Source: Microcoleus sp. bin38.metabat.b11b12b14.051 (GTDB lineage Bacteria > Cyanobacteriota > Cyanobacteriia > Cyanobacteriales > Microcoleaceae). Taken from it: a stretch of 64,000 nucleotides of DNA. Numbering within the stretch: the stretch's first letter is position 1; each line of letters begins with the position of its first letter. The DNA is taken from positions 18,154 through 82,153 of the forward strand of contig NZ_JAAFKD010000011.1 in NCBI RefSeq assembly GCF_013299165.1. The letters run 5' to 3'. The translations under genes and the position numbers were made by a program. The notes under the pieces were generated by a model. The model was not told the DNA's origin and searched no databases. It saw only the letters and a program-made list of their open reading frames with translations. Of the stretch, positions 29,201 to 37,773 are shown in pieces.

Positions 29201-29488
29201 TCGGGGACGCTAGAGGTAGTGGAAGGCACTAAGCTAGCCAGCGAAGCTAAAACTCACCTGAATGCGATTATCGAAGTTAGTCGAGAAATGAATGCTTTGG
29301 TGCAGAATATTACTCGCGCTTCGGCAAAACAAACTGTTTCCGCTGAGGAAATTTCTAACAGTATGCAGCAAGTTAACGAGATTGCGAATACAACTGCACA
29401 AAAAGGTTCGGATGTTAAAGCATCGCTTGATGATTTATCGGGTTCTGTCAGCAAATTGCAAAAGTCGGTAGCGAATTTCCGCAGCTAG
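23294..29488 (+). CDS. Giant 12-PAS methyl-accepting chemoreceptor with ethylene-receptor-like N-terminus
   Basis: About 2064 residues. The N-terminal membrane domain (about 1-118, three or more helices) has N30, C70 and H74, in the spacing of plant ETR1 D25, C65 and H69. About twelve consecutive PAS domains follow, recognisable by repeated xDITERK-type ends and joined by short coiled coils (approximate starts 135, 300, 428, 560, 685, 815, 945, 1070, 1195, 1325, 1455, 1590). Then comes a HAMP-like segment (about 1740-1790: GDLTVRAEVTNDVLGAVADSFN) and a cytoplasmic signalling domain with the EEVRKLAERSAGATEEI hairpin that contacts CheA/CheW. The frame opens at a TTG (23261); ATG at 23294 is preferred. 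Typical PilJ-like receptors are 500-1100 residues, so this is exceptionally long. Confidence 0.9.
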   Translation: MMKLLYSLLATTFTLTLPDFSASLVAGVANCIICFCYFAIASLISLGLWRNRQFGFDIFATVTAFIFWSCAFGHTGHAAEYLGLPHSPVAQTVSDWITVIPAIAFLSLSNRYEFLVGSTQILTSKKETEQALSETTQRFQAIFDQAFQLIALLEPDGTLLEANQTALELGDLAASEAIGMKFWHTPWWASSSTNQQRLKTNIKQVSTGQFVREEYEITDFNNQVRVIDVSFKPLLNETGEVFQILAEGRDITARKQIESQLQQLTAELEQRVDERTQQIQETNALLQEEIRDRTAIQERLKASEQFLNNILNAIPDPIYVKDEQHRWLALNDAFCQYIGHSRSELIGKAYRDFLPKEQADIYEEKNKLVFLANTSIETQETITNLTGNTRFLSVKKSTFVDASGSKVLVCAIREITKRVEMEEQLRQILAAAESSQNLLRTVIDATPDLIFVKDCNFRYTLVNAGFAAAFGKTQAEMLGKDDVELNVPAEQIFGNLDTQTDPQRQVQGWRADDTAVLGGQELHNPNDIATLADGKVHVFDTQKLPLKDAEGKILGVLGFARDITERRESEQELLRLKAILETTTDWVGMSDSQQHTIYLNRAAREILRVSEDSDLADISISDVTSPQSMDILMQVGIPAACRDGVWSGETIWQTLDGEEIPVSQVIIAHKSQNGEVEFISTIARNITERKRTEQILEQNLQMLDLASDALIVRDIDGTINYWNQGAERMYGFTKQEALGQLTHNLFHTIFPQPLEIISAQLAERDYWEGEVIHTTNYHTKITVFSRWNLQRDEQGKPKAILETNNDITERKLAEIENQRLIAIVENSSDFIGLGTMEGLLTYLNPAGMKLVGIQNLEELTTKTILKSFSQEDATILTEEIMPATMRDGLWQGEFRLKNFQTGENIPVDFTLFTLKDPETGEPIGLATVTRDIRDRKQAEEMLRDRERLLQAIFDQSFQFIGLLTPDGTMLEANQTALSAAGVPLEQVIGKPFWETPWWQISPEVKQQVRESVAKAAAGEVVRYEADVLVVGGVVITIDFSLKPIKDESGQVVLLIPEGRDLSDRKALERELAVRQARFDAFFAAAPAGMFITDEQLRFVQFNEKLAELGGQPASAYIGKTLWEVEPEMAPTLGPLYQQVFSTNEPILNLELSHGTTAQPDVVRDWLSSYFPLPGEDGKPIGIGAFILEVTDRKVLERELVLRQSRFDAFFAAAPASMFIFDDQLRFVQANEKLAETTGPSVAEHLGKTVREVIPDMVDTLQPILEGVLANNQPLLNIEVSGTTVNQPGAIRDWLASYFPLPGVDGKPMGVGGVAIEITDRKKAEAERDRFFTLSLDLLCIADFQGKFKRLNPAWAKTLGYTVEELQDQSFIDFVHAEDLEKTLAETAKITAGVETISFENRYRCKDGSYKWLSWKSRPLIEEKIMYAVARDITESKQRISQLQETTAQLATSEDEFRRQSNLLQLLIDNIGDGVIAADENGNVVLFNPAAETIIGLGSTDTPPGEWPGKYGLFLPDQVTPYPPADIPLARTIRGESVHEVEVFTRHAGKPEGLWLKVNGKPLKDETGEIKGGVVVCRNVSQERASQQQMQQLAEAQERLLQELKTRQNALDEAAIVSETDIKGTITYVNERFSEISGYSMGELLHRDHRIVNSGYHPKAFFAEMWLTISRGLVWKGEVKNRRKDGSFYWVDSTIAPIFDTNGTIVKYIAIRFDITERKEAEEGLEKLAAERKAEADSMTQQVLKMLGEIKGAAQGDLTVRAEVTNDVLGAVADSFNFLIGSLRKVVTGIQTLAEQVTSATGESINNTSELTQQAEVQATKISAIMREIERIVNSIRDVRDVSVRAETVAQQSSHTAEAGGLAVDRAVEGINELRLTIASTSKMMKRLGESSQQIGKIVTSISQLASQTNLLALNATIEAARAGEQGLGFAVVAEEVRKLAERSAGATEEISEIVGTIQEEISRVMKAMESGTLEVVEGTKLASEAKTHLNAIIEVSREMNALVQNITRASAKQTVSAEEISNSMQQVNEIANTTAQKGSDVKASLDDLSGSVSKLQKSVANFRS

Positions 29489-29494
29489 TTATTA

Positions 29495-29889
29495 GGTTTG
29501 TAGTGAGGACTTTAGTCCTTTCTTGGATGCGGACTAAAGTCCTCACTACAAACCAATTTTAAGAAAGTTCGCTGGACTTTAGTCCTTTCTTGGATGCGGA
29601 CTAAAGTCCTCACTACAAACCAATTTTAAGAAAGTTTGCTGGACTTTAGTCCTTTCTTGGATGCGGACTGAAGTCCTCACTACAAACCAATTTTAAGAAA
29701 GTTTGCTGGACTTTAGTCCTTTGTTGGATGCGGACTAAAGTCCTCACTACAAACCAATTTTAAGAAAGTTCGCTGGACTTTAGTCCTTTGTTGGATGCGG
29801 ACTAAAGTCCTCACTACAAACCAATTTTAAGAAAGTTCGCTGGACTTTAGTCCTTTGTTGGATGCGGACTAAAGTCCTCACTACAAACC
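29495..29889. repeat. Six-unit family A hairpin array
   Basis: Six units of about 66 bp, GGACTTTAGTCC ... GGATGCGGACTAAAGTCC, joined by CTCACTACAAACCAATTTTAAGAAAGTTYGCT. It starts 6 bp after the receptor stop codon and fills the gap to cheA. If transcribed, it would put six stable hairpins between receptor and kinase messages and could uncouple their expression. Confidence 0.9.
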
Positions 29890-29921
29890 AGTTCACATTC
29901 CGCATCCTACTCAATTAATAA

Positions 29922-29990
29922 GCTGTCAACTGTCAACTGTCAACTGTCAACCCCTCGACTCCGCTCGGGGCTCTTCTGTCAACTGTCAAG
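29922..29990. repeat. Heptamer repeats upstream of cheA
   Basis: Four CAACTGT copies, the palindromic-looking CCCCTCGACTCCGCTCGGGG, then two further CAACTGT copies. They end 9 bp before the cheA ATG, so the repeat occupies the ribosome-binding region. Confidence 0.85.
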
Positions 29991-29998
29991 TTTTATAT

Positions 29999-32830
29999 AT
30001 GAATGACGATGATTTAAACGAATTAATAGATGCTTTTACCGCAGAAACTCAAGAGTTTCTCCAATCAATGGAAACTCACCTGCTGGCGATGGAAGCTGCT
30101 GATTTAAAAGAGCGACAAGCGGCGGTAAAAGAAATGTTTCGGGCGGCGCATTCGATTAAAGGTGCGGGTTCGATGTTGGGCTTTCAAAACGTGTCGGCGG
30201 CCGCTCACACGCTGGAGGACTGTTTTGTCATTTTGCGCGATCGCACGGACTTGTCGGCCCTGGAACCGGTCACTGTAACTGTTTTGCTGCAAGGGGTGGA
30301 CATTCTCAAAAAGATTTCGGCCGAAGCAATCGTGCACTCGGATGTCAACACTCCAGATCAAACCGCAAACTTGGAGGCGATCGCCCAAATTCAGGCCGAG
30401 TTCGAGGCAAAATACGGCAAGCCGGGGCCGCCACCAGTCCCCGCAGCCAGTCGATCGGCAGCCCCGGAAACCCTGAAACTGATTTTTGAACACGAATTGC
30501 CGCCAATCTTCAATCGCCTAGAAACCGAACTTTCCCAAGCTTCCGAGGCAGATTTAGCAAAAAGCATCACCGCCCTCAACCAGGTTTATTACCAACTCTC
30601 CGGCTTGGCTGGAATGCTGCAATTGCCGGATTTTGGGAAAGTCGCTGAACCCCTCAGAGATTTAATCGACTCTCCCGATTTGACTTTACAGCGGTTGCAG
30701 TCCGAGGGTTGGGCGATCGCCCAAAACTTGCAAACCGCACGCCAACAGCTATTAGACGGAAGGGCGATCGAACTTCCCCAAATCTCCCCCCCACCCGCCG
30801 AAAACCCACCAGAAACATCCGAAACATCCGAAATCCTCGACTCCCCCTCTCCCCGACTCCCCCTCCCCCCCACTCCCCTACTCCCCCTCTCTCCCACTCC
30901 CCCTCTCCCCAACCCACAAAGGCCGACAATCCGCGTAGACTTAGAACGGTTAACAGAATTGGTGAATCTAGTCGGAGAATTAGTCATCAACCGTACAAAT
31001 TTGGAACTGCAAGAATCCGAATTGCGCGGCGAAGTCAAACGCATCCGCCGCAGTATCGTAGATTTGAACCAATTCGGCGGCCAGTTGCGGGAAGAATACG
31101 ACAGACTGAGTTTTGCAGACTGGAAAGGAGGAAACGGTAATTCCGGATTGGCAAAACTTCCAGGATCTGAAACAGAATTTCCACTGATGGCGATCGACAA
31201 ATCCTCGATCGCCCACGAGCACTTCGACATCTTAGAGATGGATCGTTATACAGAGTTCCACTCCACCGCCGCAGAAGTCATCGAAACCGCCGAAGCAATT
31301 TCCCAATCCGCCACCAAATTAGACACCTTAGCGATGAAATTCGAGCGCAGTACCGACCAACTGCGCCGCATCACCGAACAACTCCGCAGCCGCGTCATGC
31401 AGTTGCGAGTCGTCAGTTTCAGCCGCGCCGTCGATCACCTACCCAGAGCGCTCCGGGATATGTGCCTCACTTACGATAAAGATGTCAACCTGTTGCTAGT
31501 AGGAAGGGATACTAAAATTGACGAAAGCTTGCTCGACGCCTTGCGCGACCCCTTAGTACACTTAGTGAGAAACGCCTTCGATCACGGCATCGAAATGCCC
31601 GAAATTCGGCAAGCGAACGGCAAGCCCGCCAGCGGTCAAATTGAAATCGAAGCCCGCCATCAAGGCGGCCAAACTATCATTACCATCGCCGATGACGGCA
31701 AGGGTATCGACCCGGAAATCATTCGCCGCAAAATAGTTAAAAAGGGTTTAGCCACGGAAGAACAAGCTCAAGAATTTTCCATTGCCGAACTCTACGATTT
31801 TTTATTTTGGCCTGGTTTCAGCACTGCTGAGGAAGTAAGTGATCTTTCCGGGCGGGGAGTCGGGCTCGACGTGGTGCGAACAAATTTGCGGACTGTGCGG
31901 GGCACTGTGAAGGTGGACTCTCGCCTGGGAAAAGGTACGAGTTTTATCATCAAACTGCCATTGTTGCTATCTATTACTGAGGCTTTGATGGTAAAGACCG
32001 ATCGCAATAAAATAGCAGTACCGCTGGATGCAGTCGAGGAAATTCTGCACGTCAAAGCCTCCGAAGTTCACACCGCCGGCAATCAGCCGATGCTGTGGTG
32101 GCGGGATGAATTTATTCGTTTGGTGCGGCTGCAAGATTTGCTCGAATACAGCGTCGTCGGGCCCGATGGCCCCTCTCCAGACCCCTTGACGCAAGATCAC
32201 ATTCCCGTCTTAGTTTTGGCTTCTACCGAAGGAATGCTGGCGGTGGCTGTCGAACGCCTCATCGGCCAGCAGGAAATTGTGGTTAAACCTTTGCCACCTC
32301 CTCTATCCAAGCCTCGCGGGGTTTTGGGGAGTACGATTTTGGGTGACGGTAAAGTTGTAACTATTTTGGATGTGGATGATTTGGTGGGTCAACCTTTATC
32401 AAATAGTTCGATCGCCCCTGCGTCGGGTAAAACGCCACCAATGGCGCCGACTTCGAGTCAGTCGCCCCAGATTTTGGTAGTGGACGATTCCTATACAATT
32501 CGACAGTTGTTGTCTCTGATGCTGACTCGCGCCCGTTACCGGGTGGTGCAGGCTAAAGACGGTTTGGATGCCCTGGAAAAGCTGCAAAATGGTCTTGATT
32601 GCAGTTTAGCGATTGTGGATATTGAAATGCCCCGGATGGATGGATTTGAATTATTGCGCTCTATGCGATCGACCCAGCGCTTTGCTAAAATTCCCGTAGC
32701 CATGCTGACATCTCGCAGCGGCGAAAAACATCGGCAAATGGCAATGGAATTAGGCGCTAATCAATATTTTACGAAACCTTACAGTGAAGCCCAACTTTTA
32801 GAAGCAATCCCCAAATTAATCAAACATTAA
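29999..32830 (+). CDS. cheA: Hybrid CheA histidine kinase with receiver domain
   Basis: A 943-residue CheA-REC hybrid. The Hpt domain has phosphoacceptor H51 ([16 protein letters not shown]). A second helical region follows (about 160-260), then a low-complexity Pro/Ser linker (about 268-305), a dimerisation/HisKA-like segment ([19 protein letters not shown]), the HATPase domain with [22 protein letters not shown] and [10 protein letters not shown], a CheW-like regulatory domain (about 660-800) and a C-terminal receiver ([31 protein letters not shown]). This is the PilL/CheA architecture used for type IV pilus-dependent taxis in cyanobacteria. It is flanked by two cheW genes and follows the 12-PAS receptor, its presumed input. 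Confidence 0.95.
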   Translation: MNDDDLNELIDAFTAETQEFLQSMETHLLAMEAADLKERQAAVKEMFRAAHSIKGAGSMLGFQNVSAAAHTLEDCFVILRDRTDLSALEPVTVTVLLQGVDILKKISAEAIVHSDVNTPDQTANLEAIAQIQAEFEAKYGKPGPPPVPAASRSAAPETLKLIFEHELPPIFNRLETELSQASEADLAKSITALNQVYYQLSGLAGMLQLPDFGKVAEPLRDLIDSPDLTLQRLQSEGWAIAQNLQTARQQLLDGRAIELPQISPPPAENPPETSETSEILDSPSPRLPLPPTPLLPLSPTPPLPNPQRPTIRVDLERLTELVNLVGELVINRTNLELQESELRGEVKRIRRSIVDLNQFGGQLREEYDRLSFADWKGGNGNSGLAKLPGSETEFPLMAIDKSSIAHEHFDILEMDRYTEFHSTAAEVIETAEAISQSATKLDTLAMKFERSTDQLRRITEQLRSRVMQLRVVSFSRAVDHLPRALRDMCLTYDKDVNLLLVGRDTKIDESLLDALRDPLVHLVRNAFDHGIEMPEIRQANGKPASGQIEIEARHQGGQTIITIADDGKGIDPEIIRRKIVKKGLATEEQAQEFSIAELYDFLFWPGFSTAEEVSDLSGRGVGLDVVRTNLRTVRGTVKVDSRLGKGTSFIIKLPLLLSITEALMVKTDRNKIAVPLDAVEEILHVKASEVHTAGNQPMLWWRDEFIRLVRLQDLLEYSVVGPDGPSPDPLTQDHIPVLVLASTEGMLAVAVERLIGQQEIVVKPLPPPLSKPRGVLGSTILGDGKVVTILDVDDLVGQPLSNSSIAPASGKTPPMAPTSSQSPQILVVDDSYTIRQLLSLMLTRARYRVVQAKDGLDALEKLQNGLDCSLAIVDIEMPRMDGFELLRSMRSTQRFAKIPVAMLTSRSGEKHRQMAMELGANQYFTKPYSEAQLLEAIPKLIKH

Positions 32831-32832
32831 AT

Positions 32833-33020
32833 CAGTTGACAGTTGACAGTTGACAGTTGACAGTTGACAGTTGACGGTTGACAGTTGACAGTTGTTAGTA
32901 GAAATATAAATAGTTCTAGCTTTTTAATTTCCCAATTCCCAATTCCCAATTCCCAATTCCCAATTCCCAATTCCCAATTCCCAATTCCCAATTCCCAATT
33001 CCCAATTCCCAATTCCCAAT
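32833..33020. repeat. Two different heptamer repeats between cheA and cheW
   Basis: Nine or so AGTTGAC units (32833-32893) are followed, after a short gap, by about thirteen units of a second 7-mer, CCAATTC (32926-33020). The second block ends about 10 bp before the cheW ATG. Confidence 0.93.
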
Positions 33021-33030
33021 CTAAAATCGC

Positions 33031-33501
33031 ATGACTCACACGAATTATAATCGTCGATTTCGCAGTAAAAAACAAGGTGCTGTCAGAAATCCTCCTCGAA
33101 AACTTGTTTCCTTTGAACTGGGAAGCGTTAATTATGCGGTTCCTATTGAAAGAGTGCAGCGCGTTGTTAAAGACTTTAATCCCTACGGTTTTTTAGATAG
33201 CGGTCAAAGTTTAGTGCGCCACCAAGAAGAACTGATTACCCTGATTAATTTATCCAAATTTTTTCCCAGCAGCCGGAGCATTGCTGACTGCAACTATTTA
33301 ATTGTTTGCACCTTAAATAAGAGCGATCGCTTGGGGATTGCCATTCCTGATATGCCCAAGATTTTAGAAATTGCCGAAGAAAGCTTCTGCGAAATTCCCG
33401 AATTGTACCGCCAACAGCAACTGCCTCCGCTAATAGAAAAGTTGATTCGCGCACCTGACGGTTCCGAAGTTTTTTATCTGAATTTGGATCTATTTAACTA
33501 A
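33031..33501 (+). CDS. Second CheW-type adaptor
   Basis: A 156-residue CheW domain protein. The domain begins [23 protein letters not shown] (about 25-47) and contains [17 protein letters not shown] and [22 protein letters not shown]. It diverges considerably from the CheW at 22594, so the cluster has two different adaptors at its ends. The presence of two CheW genes may reflect alternative coupling to receptors elsewhere in the genome. The N-terminus ([20 protein letters not shown]) is basic and not part of the domain. Confidence 0.85.
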   Translation: MTHTNYNRRFRSKKQGAVRNPPRKLVSFELGSVNYAVPIERVQRVVKDFNPYGFLDSGQSLVRHQEELITLINLSKFFPSSRSIADCNYLIVCTLNKSDRLGIAIPDMPKILEIAEESFCEIPELYRQQQLPPLIEKLIRAPDGSEVFYLNLDLFN

Positions 33502-33583
33502 TCAAACCTCACACCTGATTTTGTTACAATCGTCCACCGGAAATGATCTTAGGGGCGATCGGTCTTAAGTGAATCGTATTGTG

Positions 33584-34867
33584 CTATATTAACCGCCATG
33601 CAATTAAAGCTGCTGTTTTACCTTTAGCCACAATCGGTTCACAAAGTTCGACTGTTAGATTTTGTGACATCCCTTGATAGACAGCATCAGAAATAGTAAT
33701 TGCACCACCAGGCGTGGCACCTTCTAATCGTTTTGCTGTATTCACAACATCACCAATTACAGTATAAGTCCTCACGTCTTCACTGCCAAATAGCCCTTCG
33801 ATAACGCTCCCGCAATGCACCCCGCATCCCGCACCAACTCCATATAATTCAAGGATTTCTAAAGCAGCTTTACTCATAGATTTAGCCGCAGCAACTCCCT
33901 GCCGTGGCGTAGCATAAATAGCCATAATTTCATCCCCTGTAAATGTGATTTTCAAAGGCTGAAACTTAGCTGCTGCTGGTTCAACGCAGCGATAATACTC
34001 ATTAAGAACAGTTGCAACCGTCTCAGGGGAAGTTTTTTCGCACCAACTGGTAAAACCGCGAATGTCCATAAATACAATTGTGCGATCGCACTTTTGGAAA
34101 GCCAAACCTTCAGGATTATTCAGCGCAGTTTCCACCACATGACTTCCCATCCCCCATTCTGCCATATTTCCCAGCAGTTGAGCAGTTTCTTGTAGCTGCT
34201 TTCTTTGTTTGACAAGCTGTAGCGACTGCAACCCCAAAAGCAAACCAATAAACACCATACTCCACGTAAGAAACCAGTGCGTTGCACTCCCCACAAAGCT
34301 CAGAATAAATTCTGTATCAGCAATTAAATAGTGAGACTTAATCCCAATCACAACATAGAAAGCTACCACCATCAAAGCCCGCACCAAACTTTCCAATGGA
34401 ATCAGCCAATAATCGATACCCTTAGCCCAATGGAATCGCAATCCTTGCAAAGTAGCAATCATCAAAGAAAATAACCAAAACACAAAGTGAGTCGGGTTTT
34501 GGAAAAAATCTAGCCCATCTATCGGCAAATCGACCACCGTATAGATGCCGACAAACATCAGATTTCCCCAAAAACGATGGTATTTCGAGTTCGACAGATA
34601 CCAAGACTGAACGCACATTGCTACTATCAACAAATATTCAGTTGGATCTGTGATAAATTTGAACCAACCAGCCAATATCAGGTCAGATAAACTCTTGAGA
34701 ATAAAAAAGTGACCGCTGTTACTTAATATCTCAGTCAAAAAGGCGCTAGTGCGGGTTCCTTTTAAGCGAATTTCCCATAGATTTTCCGATCGAAAACGTT
34801 TTTTTGCATTTTTCATAGCTTGATTCATCATCTTAATTAAAAGCGAGAGTACCAAAAAATATTGCAT
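33584..34867 (-). CDS. Membrane-anchored class III adenylate/guanylate cyclase
   Basis: A 427-residue protein with an N-terminal membrane region of about six hydrophobic segments (roughly 48-225) and a C-terminal class III nucleotide cyclase domain (about 250-400). Metal-binding aspartates are in VFMDIRGF and FTGDEIMAIY, and the VIGDVVNTAKRLEGATPGG segment contains the conserved transition-state-binding Asn and Arg. cAMP is the common cyanobacterial product and regulates type IV pilus motility, which would suit the adjacent chemotaxis genes, but the substrate is not proven by sequence. The start may be a later Met (residue 14 or 18). Transcribed convergently with the cheW gene. Confidence 0.88.
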   Translation of the reverse strand: MQYFLVLSLLIKMMNQAMKNAKKRFRSENLWEIRLKGTRTSAFLTEILSNSGHFFILKSLSDLILAGWFKFITDPTEYLLIVAMCVQSWYLSNSKYHRFWGNLMFVGIYTVVDLPIDGLDFFQNPTHFVFWLFSLMIATLQGLRFHWAKGIDYWLIPLESLVRALMVVAFYVVIGIKSHYLIADTEFILSFVGSATHWFLTWSMVFIGLLLGLQSLQLVKQRKQLQETAQLLGNMAEWGMGSHVVETALNNPEGLAFQKCDRTIVFMDIRGFTSWCEKTSPETVATVLNEYYRCVEPAAAKFQPLKITFTGDEIMAIYATPRQGVAAAKSMSKAALEILELYGVGAGCGVHCGSVIEGLFGSEDVRTYTVIGDVVNTAKRLEGATPGGAITISDAVYQGMSQNLTVELCEPIVAKGKTAALIAWRLI

Positions 34868-35096
34868 ACCATATCTCCAAAAGATGCACCACCATCAAGC
34901 TGAAAACCACAAAAATTATCGATTCCAATTCTTTAATCGCCAATCTAATTAGGAATAGCAATTAAATAACTTAAGCAATTGGCTTGTTACCAGGCTCTTC
35001 CTGGTAATACAGCTCCGGAGGCTCTGCCTCATTTTACCTCACAGCTTATAGGATAAAAAACTGTAGGAAGTGTTTAAGTTATTAAATTTTCATTCC

Positions 35097-35681
35097 TTAG
35101 TTATCTTCCTCTATTTTCGGCTGGCGGCGTTTCCGAAACATACCAGTCATATTAATTCCTGTTACCAGCAGCAAAATTGCACCCAAACCCACAAAAAGCA
35201 CATAAATTGGCATCAAAAAATCTCCCAAATATCCTCCTTGGTGGATATTCAGAAAAACTTGTCCTACCTCTTTCGGCATCTTAAACCAACTTCTGCCAAC
35301 TCGGTAGATTACACCTGTCACCGTACTAACTGCTAAAGGCAAGACAACAATCGGTGTAGCAATACGGTGAACCTTACGAAAATCAAGTTTAGCACCCTGT
35401 TTTTCAGGGCGTGCGCCACCAAAAAGTTTGGTCATACTTAAACCAGTAACTATCAGCCCAATCACTCCTAAAGCCAGCAAAAGTGCATAAATTGGTCTGA
35501 GCTCTTTTCCGAGATAGCTTCCTTGGTGAATATCCATAAAAATCTCAGCAGCATCACCTTCTATGCCAAACCAATCTTCTCCCAGCCGATAGGCAACACC
35601 AGTCAAGGCCGTCAATAGTAAAGGGATGAAAATAATCGGTGCAACTTGGCGGTGAAGTTTGCGAAAGTTAACGTTATCCAT
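35097..35681 (-). CDS. Internally duplicated PepSY-associated membrane protein
   Basis: A 194-residue protein made of two tandem copies of about 95 residues. Each has RKLHRQVAPI / RKVHRIATPI at its start, a membrane helix ending LTGVAYR / VTGVIYR, an amphipathic segment with MDIHQGSYLG / LNIHQGGYLG, and a second helix ending TGLSM / TGINM. The motif pattern is that of PepSY_TM proteins, which are often linked to metal or redox functions. The two His motifs per copy could bind haem or metal; this is inference. It lies at the head of a group with RTX and dioxygenase genes on the same strand. Confidence 0.8.
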   Translation of the reverse strand: MDNVNFRKLHRQVAPIIFIPLLLTALTGVAYRLGEDWFGIEGDAAEIFMDIHQGSYLGKELRPIYALLLALGVIGLIVTGLSMTKLFGGARPEKQGAKLDFRKVHRIATPIVVLPLAVSTVTGVIYRVGRSWFKMPKEVGQVFLNIHQGGYLGDFLMPIYVLFVGLGAILLLVTGINMTGMFRKRRQPKIEEDN

Positions 35682-35744
35682 ATATTGATACTCCTATTTG
35701 TTAAAGGTTTTGTTGTTGACAAATCAGATATTCTTGGACGCAGG

Positions 35745-35935
35745 GGTAGGCCGAAACCGGGTTTTTGCGAAAATATTTCGCTTTTGTATAGTTTTGGACC
35801 CGTGAGGCAGCCAGAAACCGGGTTTTTTACGAAAATATTTCGTTGTTACCTGTAGATTCGGTAAAAAACCCGGTTTCTTTGGTCGAAGTGGGTAAGTCAT
35901 GTTGTGAAAAACCCGGCTTCGGCGCAAATCCTAGC
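35745..35935. repeat. Family C repeats (GAAACCGGGTTTTT)
   Basis: Four copies, two in each orientation: GAAACCGGGTTTTTGCG (35755), GAAACCGGGTTTTTTACG (35814), AAAAAACCCGGTTTCTTTGG (about 35863) and AAAAACCCGGCTTCGGCG (35908), with AAAATATTTCG between. They can fold into nested hairpins. Other copies are at 16926, 41164 and 56163. Confidence 0.85.
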
Positions 35936-35936
35936 A

Positions 35937-36842
35937 TTATGAAAAACTGAAATCTGCCACATTAATACTTGCATAATTAACCCCTCTCAACACTGCTAAA
36001 TATTGACCCGTACTTGCTACCTGCAGCAGAGTATCGCCAGCATAAATTCCCGTACCTTGAGTGATATTAACGTTAGACAATCCTAAGCCATCTGCCAGGT
36101 TCAGTTTATCTGCACCTTTTTGAAAGTCAGTGATGACATCAGCAAGTTCGAGAGTATTTCCAGCCGATCGCCATTCTAGCTCAAATAGATCCGAACCCAT
36201 ACCGCCCGTGAGAATATCTTTGCCCTTTCCTCCTTCCAGAATATCATTTCCTGCACCGCCATCAAGGGTATCTTGACCCTTGCCACCTTCTAGTTTATCA
36301 TTACCATTATTGCCGCTGAGAATATCATTTCCACTGCGTCCTTTTAAAGCAATATTATTGCCAAGAATCCCAGTCATGATGTCGTTACCATCTGTACCTT
36401 TAATTTCATTTTGATAGAAATTCCCGCCGCTTTCGTATCCCTGAGAACTGATGGAAAAATTGCCAGTTACTGGGCTATAATTGGAATAATTTACAGGTTG
36501 ACCGCTCGAAAAACCCATCTCATAACCGCTTTGATAGCCGCTTTCGTAACCAGAATTGCTGTAACTACTATTGTAGCTTTGATAGCCGCTTTCGTAACCA
36601 GAATTGCTGTCACCACTGTTGTAACTGCTGTCATAGCCACTTTCGTAACCAGAATTGCTGTCACCACTTTTGTAACTGCTGTCATAGCCACTTTCGTAAC
36701 CAGAATTGCTGTCACCACTTTCGCCACTCTCTTTGATGGAGAGTTGGTATCTCTCCGATGACGCTATATTTACATCTATCGAATTATCTTTTGTGAGATA
36801 TGACTGTCCCACGCCTGTCCAAATTTTAGTTTCGTTACTCAT
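35937..36842 (-). CDS. RTX calcium-binding protein with Tyr/Ser/Gly repeats
   Basis: A 301-residue protein. The N-terminal half has tandem 17-residue units of the form SGDSNSGYESGYDSSYK, repeated at DNA level with a 51-bp period, then shorter SGYESGYQS units. The C-terminal half has RTX nonapeptides (GGKGQDTLDGGAGNDILEGG) followed by a peptidase-M10-type C-terminal domain (FQKGADKLNLADGLG). RTX repeats bind calcium and mark type I secretion substrates; no secretion genes are here. ATG at 36842 with AAGGA upstream is chosen over 36878. The N-terminus SNETKIWTGVGQSYLT resembles the start of the small protein at 37774. Confidence 0.82.
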   Translation of the reverse strand: MSNETKIWTGVGQSYLTKDNSIDVNIASSERYQLSIKESGESGDSNSGYESGYDSSYKSGDSNSGYESGYDSSYNSGDSNSGYESGYQSYNSSYSNSGYESGYQSGYEMGFSSGQPVNYSNYSPVTGNFSISSQGYESGGNFYQNEIKGTDGNDIMTGILGNNIALKGRSGNDILSGNNGNDKLEGGKGQDTLDGGAGNDILEGGKGKDILTGGMGSDLFELEWRSAGNTLELADVITDFQKGADKLNLADGLGLSNVNITQGTGIYAGDTLLQVASTGQYLAVLRGVNYASINVADFSFS

Positions 36843-36949
36843 TGTCAAATCCTTGTTGTTTAACTTATCTATTTGCATTGTGACAAATAAAAGTAAAGAA
36901 CTCGGAAAGACATAAAATTTATTTCAACTGCCTCTAAGACTTCCTCAAC

Positions 36950-37621
36950 CTAAACATCAGCCCATTTTCGGAGCAAATTAGCAATGCTTTTGGACAGCAA
37001 GTCAAACTCCGCCGTCTTTCCAGACTTCTGAAAGAGGATATCGCGAACCGTATCCAAATCAAATAGGATTTCTCGATTGTGAGCATCCCTAACTAAACTC
37101 TGCACCCAAGTCACCGCCGCCAATCTCTCACCTTCAGTGACAGGTTCCACGCGGTGCAAAGTTGTAGTAGGATAAACAACCATCGAGCCAGCATCGAGTT
37201 TAAAAGCTTGTTCGCCTTGGGTACTTTCAATCACCAATTCCCCGCCCGCGTAAGTTGCAGGATCGCTGAGAAATAAAGTGAGAGACAAATCCGATCGCGT
37301 AAGTTCTTCATCTCCCATAATTGCATTATCAATATGTGTCCCGTAGTACATTCCTACCTGATATCGACTAAAGATAATCGGACGAATTACTTTCGGGCGA
37401 GCCACTATTTGAAATAAAGAATTGCGTTTGAGTGCTTGATTGACTAGACTTCTAATTTCTTGAGTCGGAGTCGCATCATTTTTTAATTGATCGTTATTTT
37501 TTACTTGTTTGGCGTACCCACCTGCGGTTAACTTTCCATCTACAAACTCAGCATTTTTGAGACTATTGATAATTAACTTTAATTCTTCGGCATTCAAAAT
37601 ATTAGCCATACAGATAATCAT
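36950..37621 (-). CDS. PKHD-type Fe(II)/2-oxoglutarate dioxygenase
   Basis: A 223-residue PKHD-type hydroxylase (YbiX/PiuC family). The iron ligands are H96-x-D98 (GTHIDNA) and H156 (TTLHRVEPVTEGER), and the 2-oxoglutarate-binding arginine is R166. The family shares the prolyl/lysyl 4-hydroxylase fold; in proteobacteria it is often linked to iron uptake, while the substrate is unknown. The ATG at 37621 with AGGAG 12 bp upstream is chosen over the upstream GTG. Together with PepSY and RTX genes it may form one leftward unit, and it is divergent from a collagen-like gene whose repeated Lys-Gly could be a substrate (speculative). Confidence 0.9.
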   Translation of the reverse strand: MIICMANILNAEELKLIINSLKNAEFVDGKLTAGGYAKQVKNNDQLKNDATPTQEIRSLVNQALKRNSLFQIVARPKVIRPIIFSRYQVGMYYGTHIDNAIMGDEELTRSDLSLTLFLSDPATYAGGELVIESTQGEQAFKLDAGSMVVYPTTTLHRVEPVTEGERLAAVTWVQSLVRDAHNREILFDLDTVRDILFQKSGKTAEFDLLSKSIANLLRKWADV

Positions 37622-37773
37622 TGCGGACACTCCTGCAGGTTGCTAGTGAATTCGCATTGTAGCAATAAGGTAATGTCTGTGCAAACAATTTTTAGATTTT
37701 TTCCCTCTTTCCGAGTTCTTTACTTTTGTGTGGGATAGTACAAGTAATCACCCACAATAAGGATTTTTGAAAG

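Noticed and set aside
30589-31230. A 213-codon minus-strand frame antisense to cheA
   Set aside because: Long only because of the C-rich linker tract and codon bias; the plus strand is clearly coding CheA.
36411-36761. A 116-codon plus-strand frame and a 78-codon minus-strand frame with VTRIAVTT or ILVTKV repeats
   Set aside because: Shadows of the 51-bp repeat in the RTX gene on other frames.
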